This document shows, one piece after another, positions 25,487 through 34,173 of a stretch of 47,906 bases of DNA (positions are counted from its first letter, which is position 1; the number at the start of each line of letters is the position of its first letter). A program made the position numbers and the translations under genes. The notes beneath the pieces are model-generated. The model was not told the DNA's origin and did no database searches. It saw only the letters and a list, made by a program, of their open reading frames with translations. The DNA comes from Puniceicoccus vermicola (GTDB lineage Bacteria; Verrucomicrobiota; Verrucomicrobiia; Opitutales; Puniceicoccaceae): the NCBI RefSeq assembly GCF_014230055.1, contig NZ_JACHVA010000069.1, forward strand, positions 1 through 47,906, given 5' to 3'.

Positions 25487-26260
25487 GTGAAAATAACGAC
25501 CAAAACAATTCGTGAACTCAAGGGGGATCGACCGATATCCGCGGTCACTGCCTATGATTTTCCGACGACTGTTTACGCGGACGAAGCTGGCATCGATCTG
25601 ATCCTGGTTGGAGATTCTGTCGGCACGACGGTCCTGGGCTATTCAACGACCGTACCCGTTACCCTCGAGATGATGGAACACCATGCAGCAGCCGTCTTGC
25701 GTGCGGTCCCCGATGCCTTGGTCGTAGTCGATCTACCTTTTGCCGAAGCCTCGCTCGAGCGGGAGCACGTGCTCCGGGCTTCCCGCCGGTTTCTACAGAT
25801 GGGTGCCGGAGCCGTAAAACTTGAGGGCGGGGTCGCCCAGCAGGATCTTCGATCTTACCTTGTCGATGCCGGTATCCCGGTTCTCGGACATATTGGACTT
25901 CTCCCACAGCGGATTCAGGTCGAGGGGGCCTATCGAAAATACGGCCGGAGTGAGGCGGAAGCGGAACAGATTCTCGCGGACGCAGAATCCGTTGAAGCCT
26001 CGGGTTGTTTCGCCTGCATTGGCGAGATGATCGACCCCATTCTTTCCGGTGAGATTCGAGATCGCCTCTCGATCCCCTTAATCGGCATTGGTTGCGGGCC
26101 GGAGTGTGACGGGCAGATTCTGGTCAGCCACGACATGCTGGGTCTCGGCACCGAAAAAGTGCCCAGCTTTGTCAAAGTTTATGCGGAGCTTGGCCCGCAG
26201 ATTCGTCGTTCCTTCGAAGCTTACCGCGAGGACGTTCTTGAAAACCGTTTCCCATCATGA
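25487..26260 (+). CDS. panB: Ketopantoate hydroxymethyltransferase
   Basis: A 257-residue enzyme that transfers a hydroxymethyl group from methylene-tetrahydrofolate to alpha-ketoisovalerate, the first committed step to pantothenate and CoA. The motifs are clear: AVTAYDFPTTVYADEAGID, LVGDSVGTTVLGY, GAGAVKLEGG, PVLGHIGLLPQ, IGIGCGPECDGQILVSHDMLG. The length matches the family. The start is GTG with no strong ribosome binding site. The stop overlaps the ATG of gpsA by four bases, so the two are translated together although their pathways differ. panC and panD are not in the window. Confidence 0.97.
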   Translation: MKITTKTIRELKGDRPISAVTAYDFPTTVYADEAGIDLILVGDSVGTTVLGYSTTVPVTLEMMEHHAAAVLRAVPDALVVVDLPFAEASLEREHVLRASRRFLQMGAGAVKLEGGVAQQDLRSYLVDAGIPVLGHIGLLPQRIQVEGAYRKYGRSEAEAEQILADAESVEASGCFACIGEMIDPILSGEIRDRLSIPLIGIGCGPECDGQILVSHDMLGLGTEKVPSFVKVYAELGPQIRRSFEAYREDVLENRFPS

Positions 26261-27255
26261 ATTTTGCCGTTCTTGGAGCTGGTGCTTGGGGCACCGCACT
26301 CGCGCTACACCTCGATCGCTGCGGTCACACGGTGACCTTGGTTTCCCGCCGGTTGGAGCATGCCGCCGAAATGGCCTCTTCCCGGGAGAATAAGGACTAT
26401 CTTCCAGGGGCTAAGATTCCACCGTCGCTTCAACTGGGCCATGAGATCATGCCAGCCCTAATGGAAGCGGATGCGGTGATTCTCGCTTGCCCGGCAAAGG
26501 CCCTAAGGAATCTCTGTGAGGAAATTGCCTCGATGCGCGAATCCTCATGGGGGATCTCGGCGGTGATCGCCGTCTGCAAAGGGCTGGACCCTCAGTCGCT
26601 GGATCTACCGGTTGAAGTCCTCAAAGAAGTTCTCCCTCATTATCCCGCTGGAGTTTTGAGCGGTCCGACACACGCGGGCGGTTTAGCGGAGGGGTTGCCC
26701 TCTGCCGCGGTATTGGCCTTTGCCGAAGATTCGCAGTGGATTCGTGACCTTCAAGGGGCATTCAGTAACGATGCGTTTCGCCTCTATTTTTCGGACGATC
26801 CCATTGGGGTTTCCCTTGCGGGGAGCCTGAAGAATATTTTCGCGATCGCCTGTGGTTGCTGTGATGGTCTCGGTCTGGGCGACAATGCCAAAGCTGCGCT
26901 GCTCACCCGGAGTCTCGCTGAAATGGTTGAAATCGGAACCACCCTGGGCGGAAAACGCGAAACCTTCTCTGGTTTAAGCGGAGTCGGCGATCTCGTGGCC
27001 ACAAGTTATGGTCCGTGGAGCCGAAATCGCACATTTGGCGAGAATCTGGCCAAAGGGAAATTGGTCGAGGATCAGCTTAAAGATCGGAAGACGGTGGTCG
27101 AAGGGGCTCTTTCAGTGCGATGGTACCGAGAACGCTGCCGGAAGATGGAGATCAGCACTCCGATTCTCGATGAGGTCTATTCACTGGTCTACGAAGAAAA
27201 AGATCCGAGTCACGCTCTCCGCGATTTGATGTCGCGGCAGTTGAAGTCCGAATAG
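26257..27255 (+). CDS. gpsA: NAD(P)-dependent glycerol-3-phosphate dehydrogenase
   Basis: A 332-residue enzyme that reduces dihydroxyacetone phosphate to sn-glycerol 3-phosphate for phospholipid synthesis. It has the Rossmann motif VLGAGAWGTALALHL, then the motif SGPTHAGGLAEGLPSA (usually SGPSFA), the catalytic Lys region GSLKNIFAIACG, and the GVGDLVATSYGPWSRNRTFGE block. The length is typical. It begins inside the panB stop (ATGA) and ends 5 nt from the convergent histidine kinase gene. Confidence 0.96.
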   Translation: MNFAVLGAGAWGTALALHLDRCGHTVTLVSRRLEHAAEMASSRENKDYLPGAKIPPSLQLGHEIMPALMEADAVILACPAKALRNLCEEIASMRESSWGISAVIAVCKGLDPQSLDLPVEVLKEVLPHYPAGVLSGPTHAGGLAEGLPSAAVLAFAEDSQWIRDLQGAFSNDAFRLYFSDDPIGVSLAGSLKNIFAIACGCCDGLGLGDNAKAALLTRSLAEMVEIGTTLGGKRETFSGLSGVGDLVATSYGPWSRNRTFGENLAKGKLVEDQLKDRKTVVEGALSVRWYRERCRKMEISTPILDEVYSLVYEEKDPSHALRDLMSRQLKSE

Positions 27256-27260
27256 TGGGA

Positions 27261-30200
27261 TTATTGCTTCTTCGACTCCCGCCACCGTTCTAGAACGGAC
27301 CGGAGGACGATGTTGCGAGCTGGCTTGGCGATGTAGTCATCCATCCCCGCTGCTAGGCAAAGATCCCGATCTCCCTTGAGAGCGTTGGCCGTGAGAGCGA
27401 TGATGTAGGGTGGGCTGACTGGCTCGCCGTCCATGTTCTTACTCGTTTCTGCATAGGCAGCCCGGATTCGGCGGGTTGCTTCGTATCCGTCGACTTCGGG
27501 CATCTGACAATCCATGAAAATGATTGGATAGTGAAGATTCTGCCAAGCTGCGACTGCCTCTTGCCCGTTGGAGACCGTATCGGCGGAAATACCAATCTTC
27601 TCCAGCTGCATGGTTATGACTTTGCGGTTGATCGCATTGTCCTCAGCTACGAGTACACGGGCAGGCGTCTCGAGTTCCCTTTCATTCGGCACAATTTCTT
27701 CCTCGGGAGCCACATCCGCAGCAATGATTGTCTTTTCCCCAAGGGCACCGGCGAGCGCGTCATAAATACGCGAAGGAGAGAGAGGTTTTCTCAGAACTTC
27801 ATCAATCTTGGCCTCTCGCAGCTGGTGTGGAAGAAGGGTCAGACCGATCGGTTTCAGGAAAATGGTCGCGGGTCGGCTCGAAACCTCTTCCAGGGCGTTG
27901 GCAACCTCCTTGGCGGTGGAGAGAGGATCTTCTGTGCGAAGGCTCGAATCTACGAGTAGAAGGTCGAATGACTGGCGACGCAGGTTGAGCCTGGCCTCTT
28001 CCACGGTAAATACGGTCGTCGTCTCGATGTTCCAACGCTGGAGTTGGCTTTGAACAATTTCGGCGGCATTGGAACTCTGGAAAACTAGGAGGCAAGTCCG
28101 TCCGTCAAAGATCTCACTGGCCGGAAGGCCTTGCCGGGAATCCGCATCATGGGGGACCTCGATTAGACCAATGCGGAATGAGAATTTTGTTCCTTCCCCC
28201 AATTTGCTTTCGACCTTGAGCTTTCCGCCCATGGTTTCGACCAGACGCTGAGAGATGGAGAGCCCGAGCCCCGTTCCTCCGTACTTCCGCGCCGTGGAGC
28301 CGTCGGCCTGAACGAATGGCCTAAAGATGCGAGTGCACTGCTCCTCGGTCATCCCGACACCCGTGTCCGAGATCTCGAAGAGTAGGTACAGCTTACCCCG
28401 TGCTCGTTCGATTGCCTTAATTTTCAGGATGATTTCCCCGTTCTCAGTGAATTTAATCGAATTCCCGAGAAGATTTGTGATGATTTGCCGGATCCGCCCG
28501 GAATCCCCCATCAACTCAACTGGCTTTTCCAGTTCGATCCAAGGAAGGATCTCATTTCCCCGCCGGGCGGCTACGGGTAAAAGCAGCTCCACGGTCGTAT
28601 TGACCAGTTCGCCCAGCGAAAAGCGTTCGTTCTCCAGTTGAACCTTGCCCGCTTCAATTTTTGAGAAATCAAGGATGTCATCAATGATACTAAGGAGAGC
28701 ATCGGCGCTTTCACGAATAACTTCCACGCAGTCACTCTGATCAGGGCTCAGAGAAGTTTCTTGAAGGATTGAAGTCATGCCGATTACCCCGTTCATGGGG
28801 GTCCGGATCTCATGGCTCATATTGGCGAGGAACTCACTCTTCAATCGATTGGCCTCTTCCGCTTTTTCCTGCATCGAAATAATCTCAAGTTCCCGTTGGA
28901 CATCGAGAGTGACGTCGCTCGTGAACATCATGATCCCACCAATCGATCCGTCGGGCTCGTGCCAGGGACGCACCTCCCACCGCAGGTATTGGTCATGATC
29001 CCAGCCCGGAGGACGCCAGCGGTCTCGGTTACAGTATTCGACCTTTCCCTCAAGGCATCGATTGTGAATCTCCTTCCACTCATCACTGATGTTGGGAAAG
29101 ATCTCGTAGTGAGAGATTCCGAGAATCGGACGGTCTTCCAGTCGGTAATCTTTCAACCAATATCGACTCGCAGCGATGTAGCGCAATTGGGGGTCAAACA
29201 TGGCCACCGCAGCTGGAGCGTGGGCCACAAATGATTTTAGGCGGGCCTGATTCCGGGCCAGTTCCCAGCGAGCCTCTTCCACTTCCTTCAAACGACGACG
29301 GCCGACCTGAAGACTGTGGATGAGAAAGGAGAAGAGGATCGAAGTAATAATTCCCCCGGCTAAAAAGATATTTTGAAGACGGTTCCGAGTTTCCAATGAC
29401 CGTGGATCCGCAGTGACAATCCAGGAGAAACGGTTGGTCAATCTTCGAACAGAAACCGCATTATGACCGAAGTCCATTGAGCCGATTTCGCTAGTGGGCG
29501 CCAGAGTGATCGACATGTTGGCGGAGTTTTTCCCTAACTGCCCGCGAAACTCATCAAGAGTACCAAATGCCAAATTCTCCCAATCAATAATGGCAAATAG
29601 GTGGATCTCCCGCGAATCGGCATCCCCCGGCGTTCCTTCGTAGATACTCAAGGCGATTTTATGAGGGGAGACGTTTCCGGGAATGCTTTGAATGGTTAGG
29701 GTCTCAGAAGGATCCCACGTCATCGCGTTTTTCTTCATCCATTCGTCAAAAACGGTATTTGATTCGGGATAAGCCCAGTTGATGTTCAGAGCCCTGTCTT
29801 GAACGGCGATGAAGTTCAACGAAGGAAAATCTTCAAGGTAGTGTGCGGCATCCTTCGCCCAACGCTCATACTCGTCGGCTTGAGAGAGCGAAACCCGTTC
29901 TCCCATTCGGGAGAGAGCGTTCTCAAGCTCATCAAGACGGGCAGACAATAATTTTGTCATGGAGTCAGTCGCTCCGCTAGCGACTTTAATGCGACCCTGC
30001 TCCGAATTCGTTGATATAGCGAAATAGATGGTGAAAATTGCAAAAGTCGTGGAGCAGAGAACGGGAAACCAGAGCCAACGCGAGGAATCCACAAAACTAG
30101 CGATACCGCAGCGAAGTTGAAGTGTGATCAGGCCAGTGGAGAGTAGGAAAAAGCCAAGAGCGGTGTGAAGAGACATCGCGGTTAGCTGTTCACCGAACCA

Positions 30201-30761
30201 GATCGTTGGTTGGATATCGACGGCGTAGGAAATCAGCACGGAGCTCGATATTCCGGCGACCATCCCGGAAATCAGAATGACCAGAATCCCCGAGTTGGTC
30301 TTCAAGGATTGGAGGGAATAGAAAAGGACGGCGACGCCGATTGATAGAAAGAACCACCCACTCAGGATCGACATTCTTCCGGGGGCGTCGGATCCATATT
30401 CGATGAACGGTCTACCGAAAAGTGAATCGATCCCGAACTGAATCGGAAAAGCATGTTGCAGCAAATTGAGTCCTGCCCAAAAAATCAAAAGGATCGAAGC
30501 GAGCCTAGCTACTCGGATTGATTTCGCAGGCCCTCGAATCGAGGAGGCTAAAACGGCGATAGAGAGGAAGAGGAACCCGATCGCCGTCGTTGACGGCATC
30601 GGTGCCAGACCCGGGCCGATCTGGACGATCAGAGAGCTTTTAATCTGCCAACCAACCAGAACGATGAAAGACGCAATAATTCCAGCTACAGAAACGGCGA
30701 GAGAATAGGGGCATCGCTTCGTTGAAACCTCTGCTGAGTTTCTCTTTTCCTGTTCGGACAT
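27261..30761 (-). CDS. Hybrid sensor histidine kinase with two receiver domains
   Basis: A 1166-residue membrane sensor. The N-terminal 240 residues hold about seven or eight hydrophobic helices. A periplasmic CHASE-like region (about 255-460), a further span (about 467-487) and a PAS domain (about 510-620) follow. The HisKA box FLANMSHEIRTPMNG contains the phospho-accepting H650. The ATPase domain has DTGVGM and GGTGLGLSI. Receiver 1 (about 885-1005) keeps D938 but lacks the usual acidic pair, so it may be degenerate. Receiver 2 (about 1035-1150) is canonical (AEDN, D1084, KP). No partner regulator is adjacent. It is convergent with gpsA. Confidence 0.93.
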   Translation of the reverse strand: MSEQEKRNSAEVSTKRCPYSLAVSVAGIIASFIVLVGWQIKSSLIVQIGPGLAPMPSTTAIGFLFLSIAVLASSIRGPAKSIRVARLASILLIFWAGLNLLQHAFPIQFGIDSLFGRPFIEYGSDAPGRMSILSGWFFLSIGVAVLFYSLQSLKTNSGILVILISGMVAGISSSVLISYAVDIQPTIWFGEQLTAMSLHTALGFFLLSTGLITLQLRCGIASFVDSSRWLWFPVLCSTTFAIFTIYFAISTNSEQGRIKVASGATDSMTKLLSARLDELENALSRMGERVSLSQADEYERWAKDAAHYLEDFPSLNFIAVQDRALNINWAYPESNTVFDEWMKKNAMTWDPSETLTIQSIPGNVSPHKIALSIYEGTPGDADSREIHLFAIIDWENLAFGTLDEFRGQLGKNSANMSITLAPTSEIGSMDFGHNAVSVRRLTNRFSWIVTADPRSLETRNRLQNIFLAGGIITSILFSFLIHSLQVGRRRLKEVEEARWELARNQARLKSFVAHAPAAVAMFDPQLRYIAASRYWLKDYRLEDRPILGISHYEIFPNISDEWKEIHNRCLEGKVEYCNRDRWRPPGWDHDQYLRWEVRPWHEPDGSIGGIMMFTSDVTLDVQRELEIISMQEKAEEANRLKSEFLANMSHEIRTPMNGVIGMTSILQETSLSPDQSDCVEVIRESADALLSIIDDILDFSKIEAGKVQLENERFSLGELVNTTVELLLPVAARRGNEILPWIELEKPVELMGDSGRIRQIITNLLGNSIKFTENGEIILKIKAIERARGKLYLLFEISDTGVGMTEEQCTRIFRPFVQADGSTARKYGGTGLGLSISQRLVETMGGKLKVESKLGEGTKFSFRIGLIEVPHDADSRQGLPASEIFDGRTCLLVFQSSNAAEIVQSQLQRWNIETTTVFTVEEARLNLRRQSFDLLLVDSSLRTEDPLSTAKEVANALEEVSSRPATIFLKPIGLTLLPHQLREAKIDEVLRKPLSPSRIYDALAGALGEKTIIAADVAPEEEIVPNERELETPARVLVAEDNAINRKVITMQLEKIGISADTVSNGQEAVAAWQNLHYPIIFMDCQMPEVDGYEATRRIRAAYAETSKNMDGEPVSPPYIIALTANALKGDRDLCLAAGMDDYIAKPARNIVLRSVLERWRESKKQ

Positions 30762-31070
30762 TTAGAATGGGGGGTGCGTGAGTGCCGGATCGATGCTTGA
30801 ATCACCAAAAGAGTAGGGACGGAAAACCCTTTTTGTTGGTAATTTAGAAGAAACTTGCGCCGCAATGCACTCATATTCGCACCTCGTTTACAGCGAAGGC
30901 TTGCTTGGATGACGGGAATGCCCAGCCGAACTGCAAACGTGCTTTTAACGTGATCCCCCCCTCTAAATCGGGCCTGCCGAAGGTAGCAGATCCTATTATG
31001 TGCCCAGCGTTTTAAAATGACGCTGGGAATGGTTCGGTAGGCAATCTTACGAGCACCAACCGAAAGGGAA
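30762..31070. other. Gene-free stretch with one stem-loop
   Basis: No supported gene. A perfect 8-bp stem (CCCAGCGT 31003-31010, ACGCTGGG 31020-31027) encloses an AT-rich loop, about 45 nt past the stop of the TPR gene on the minus strand. It is not followed by a U-tract, so it is only a weak terminator candidate. A minus-strand ORF crossing here is rejected. Confidence 0.5.
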
Positions 31071-32474
31071 TTAGCCCTTGTTCCGATTGGCGTAGAACTC
31101 GTCGATCTTTTTGGAGACGTCCCGGAATCCGATATCGGCGGAATAGATCTCCTTGTAACGGTCGATCGCCTTCTCGGTTTCACCCATTTTCTCGTAGCAC
31201 TCGGCGAGGTTGTAGATGACGTCCTTTTTGATTTCAGACATCCCATTGATTTCGCCTTTAGCCGTTTCAAACTGCTCGGCTGCCAAATCGTAGAATTCCT
31301 TCGCCTTATAGGCTTGTCCCAAGAGGTTGAGGCTCGGGATGCGCACCTTCGGGTTGCGCAGGGCAATTTGAAGTTGCTGAATCGCCAAATCGATCTGGCC
31401 GTCCTCAAGAAGCAATTCACCGTATTGATGACGAGCTGCATAGTCATTGGGGTAGCGCTTGACCATATCGGCTGAATGCTCGATCAAATACTTCTTCCGC
31501 TCTTCGACCATTCCCTCGAGCTCTTGTTGCAGCTCTTGGTTTTCGGGATCGGCCTCGAGTTCTGCCTTCTTCGCCTGGATCAGACTGTCGACATATTCGC
31601 GGTAAAGCTTTGTCTCAAGCCGCTCCAAACTAACATCAGCCTTACCACCTTCCAGCTTGCGGGCTTCTTGAACCCAAGAAATGGCTGACTCGTAATCACC
31701 AGCACGGTGGTAATAGGTGCTGATCTGCTTGTAGTTGGTAAGATTTTCAGGCTCTGCTTGGATCTTCTCGTAGGTGTCTTGGATGAGTTTCTCGAGATTC
31801 TCTTCAGTGGTCGTCGAGCGGCTTGCCTGTTCGAGATTTTCAGCCTCGGCTTTATTCTTCAGTTTCGAACGGAAATCTCCTTCCTCCTCCCATTTGCCCT
31901 TTTCCATGGACTGGGCGACGGATGCCCGCTTGACGATGTCTTGCGCTTCGCCGTCACCGGGATGTTCGCGAATGATGCGCTCACAGACACGGATACAGTC
32001 GTTGGGACGATCTACCTTGAGGTAAAGATCGGCCAATTTCTTCGCAACATCGAGGTTGCTGGTGTCCTTTTCATAGGCACCCTCATAAGCAAAAACAGCG
32101 GTATGGGGTAGATCTTTGAGAGCCGCTCCGTCGCCGAGTAGGCGAAGAGCATCGACGCTATCCGGGTCGTCCTTGAGAATTTTTTCGGCCTGAATCATCG
32201 CCTTGGCCGGATCTTTCTTCAAGGTAACCCCTCCGATTTTCGAGAGAGGTTTGGAGGTCAGACCAGAAAGGAAAGATTTCTTCTTGCCCGACTTGGCGGC
32301 TCGGTGAGCGGAATGGAGCACCTCTCGCGCTTCGACGCACCCTGGATACTTCTCTACGAGACCCATGCAGATCTCTATTGCGAAAGCGGCACTGCCAGTT
32401 TTGACACTGTTTCTGGCCTTTTCGACTTGTTTACGGATTCGGGGATCTAGCTCTGTAAGCGGTTGGTCGGACAT
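31071..32474 (-). CDS. Tetratricopeptide repeat protein
   Basis: A 467-residue soluble protein made largely of TPR helical hairpins. Repeats are readable at about 90-190 (AEKILKDDPDSVDALRLLG, YEKDTSNLDVAKKLADLY, ERIIREHPGDGEAQDI) and 340-455 (VKRYPNDYAARHQYGELL, GETEKAIDRYKEIY). A charged, coiled-coil-like middle (about 280-330, rich in E, K and Q) joins them. There is no signal peptide or membrane span. Probably a scaffold for a protein complex; the partner is not evident. Its start region lies back to back with the divergent glycosyltransferase gene, about 207 nt apart. Confidence 0.85.
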   Translation of the reverse strand: MSDQPLTELDPRIRKQVEKARNSVKTGSAAFAIEICMGLVEKYPGCVEAREVLHSAHRAAKSGKKKSFLSGLTSKPLSKIGGVTLKKDPAKAMIQAEKILKDDPDSVDALRLLGDGAALKDLPHTAVFAYEGAYEKDTSNLDVAKKLADLYLKVDRPNDCIRVCERIIREHPGDGEAQDIVKRASVAQSMEKGKWEEEGDFRSKLKNKAEAENLEQASRSTTTEENLEKLIQDTYEKIQAEPENLTNYKQISTYYHRAGDYESAISWVQEARKLEGGKADVSLERLETKLYREYVDSLIQAKKAELEADPENQELQQELEGMVEERKKYLIEHSADMVKRYPNDYAARHQYGELLLEDGQIDLAIQQLQIALRNPKVRIPSLNLLGQAYKAKEFYDLAAEQFETAKGEINGMSEIKKDVIYNLAECYEKMGETEKAIDRYKEIYSADIGFRDVSKKIDEFYANRNKG

Positions 32475-32681
32475 GATTGGGTTATAGACAGAAGGGGATA
32501 CTATCGGGAAGAACGCCCTATGCGTCTAGCCCGAAATGGGGAATTCGCTCAGGAAATCATCTCATCCGAGAATCGGTTTGTGACGATTTCTTCATGTAGC
32601 AGCGCCCAATTGCGTTGGACTCCAGAAGTCCTTTTCAGCATGGTTCACAGTTCCGACTTAGCACGATCAGCCTTCAATTTC

Positions 32682-33878
32682 ATGCGAATCTGTATATTCT
32701 CGGATAGTTTTTATCCCTATATTTCCGGCGTCTCGATAGCGATCCTTCAACAAGCCAACGCGCTCGCCGCCCGGGGTCATGAGGTGTCTATCGTCCGCCC
32801 ACGGCCCGCCCGCAAGGAGGCGGCAGAATCGATCCCAGACCTTGATCCGACCATCCAAATTTTTGACACTCCGGTCACCATCCCTCACCGCGCTTTCGCA
32901 CGCCTGCGTCTTGCCTGTCCGACCTTTTTCTCCACCTGGCGCAAACTTCGCACGGTCAATCCCGATGTGATCCACGTCCATACCGAATTTGGAACCGGAT
33001 GGGAGGGTCTTGCCATGGCCCGCGTTCGGAAAGTTCCGCTACTGGGCACCTTCCATACGTTTTTCGCCGAACCGGAATACCTGAAGCATTTCCCGGTGCC
33101 CAATTGCCGACTGACCCGGGGAGTACTCTGGCGGTATTCGGTTGGTTTTTTCAACCGCTGCCACACGGTGATTACCCCCTCCCGGGCGGTCCATGACTCT
33201 CTAGCCGGGCGCGGGGCCAAATGCCGACTTGAAAAGGTTTCGAACGGTATCCGACGTCCCAAACTGCAAACGGAGGAATCCATCCGAGAACGGCGCCGCG
33301 AAATGGATTTGGAGGGAGTCACCTTTCTCTATGTTGGCCGGGTGTCCCATGAAAAGTCGATCGAGCTGGTCCTCGAGGCGTTTGGGCAAGTCTGGTCAAT
33401 CAATCCAAGCGTCCGCCTCCTCGTGATTGGCGGAGGGCCCCACGAGAAGGAACTGCGGCAAATGGCAGTGAAAATGCCCTGCGCCGCGGCAATTCAATTC
33501 ACGGGAGCCATTCCCAATCACCAACTGCTCTCCGAAAACCTCTATCGTCTCGGCGATGTCTTCGTTACCGCGAGTACGACCGAAAATCAGCCAGTCAGCA
33601 TCCTCGAAGCGATGTCGTTCGGGTTGCCTTTGATCGGGCCGAGGGCCAAGGGACTGCCGGAGATGATTCTCGACGATCAAAACGGCCGCCTCGTCGAACC
33701 CAAAGATGTGAAGAGCCTCGCTCAGGCCATGACCCAGGCCGCCGAGGATCACGAAGCCCGGGAGCGATGGGCTCAAGGAGCCATCTCAATGGCCCAAGAA
33801 CACGATCTCGACCGCGTCGCCGGGCGATTGGAAGATCTTTACCAAGATGCGATAACTTCCCGCCGTGTACCCGTATGA
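32682..33878 (+). CDS. GT4 family glycosyltransferase
   Basis: A 398-residue GT-B-fold enzyme transferring a sugar from a nucleotide donor. I start it at the ATG at 32682, where the sequence MRICIFSDSFYPYISGVS matches the usual N-terminus. The frame is open back to 32463, but that part overlaps the divergent TPR gene and looks non-coding. The donor-side motifs are present: KVSNGIRRP, FLYVGRVSHEKSIELVLEAF, and the EX7E motif ENQPVSILEAMSFGLP. It resembles glycolipid transferases of the PimB or monoglucosyl-diacylglycerol synthase kind, but the acceptor cannot be told from sequence. Confidence 0.9.
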   Translation: MRICIFSDSFYPYISGVSIAILQQANALAARGHEVSIVRPRPARKEAAESIPDLDPTIQIFDTPVTIPHRAFARLRLACPTFFSTWRKLRTVNPDVIHVHTEFGTGWEGLAMARVRKVPLLGTFHTFFAEPEYLKHFPVPNCRLTRGVLWRYSVGFFNRCHTVITPSRAVHDSLAGRGAKCRLEKVSNGIRRPKLQTEESIRERRREMDLEGVTFLYVGRVSHEKSIELVLEAFGQVWSINPSVRLLVIGGGPHEKELRQMAVKMPCAAAIQFTGAIPNHQLLSENLYRLGDVFVTASTTENQPVSILEAMSFGLPLIGPRAKGLPEMILDDQNGRLVEPKDVKSLAQAMTQAAEDHEARERWAQGAISMAQEHDLDRVAGRLEDLYQDAITSRRVPV

Positions 33879-33924
33879 GGAAGTGCTGCTTGCGAGTTTT
33901 TCCGCGAAACTGTCGGAACCCCGT

Positions 33925-34110
33925 ACCGTGCAGCTTCAGCAAACGGCTTCACTGGAGAGGCAACGTGAGGCGCAGCTGAAGCTACTGCCCTACGTGGGGA
34001 ACGCGCATTTCCGTAGTCGCTCAGCTTCAGCTGCGCGGTCCTGTGGTAACGGAAGGTTCTTTCAACGAGCCGCCGGAAAAAACCGACGCTGGCGCCGCTG
34101 AAGTTGAGTC
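33925..34110. repeat. Diverged family A elements
   Basis: At least two partial copies lie between the convergent glycosyltransferase and addA genes. GCAGCTTCAGC (33930) and GCGCAGCTGAAGCTACTGCCC (near 33970) form one, and CGCTCAGCTTCAGCTGCGCGG (34019) with GCGCCGCTGAAGTTGAGTCCC (34091) forms the other. The second has decayed arms. They account for most of the 295 nt gap. Confidence 0.8.
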
Positions 34111-34173
34111 CCGACGAGATGAACCTCTCCGTCGTCCCTATCCGGGCGCTCTCATTTTCTTTTCGCTGCCAGA

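Noticed and set aside
30686-31447. Minus-strand frame of 253 codons joining the kinase and the TPR gene
   Set aside because: It overlaps the TPR gene in another frame and its sequence is rich in R, S and T without any domain.
32463-32681. N-terminal extension of the glycosyltransferase
   Set aside because: The extra 73 codons overlap the divergent TPR gene and have no family similarity; the conserved N-terminus begins at 32682.
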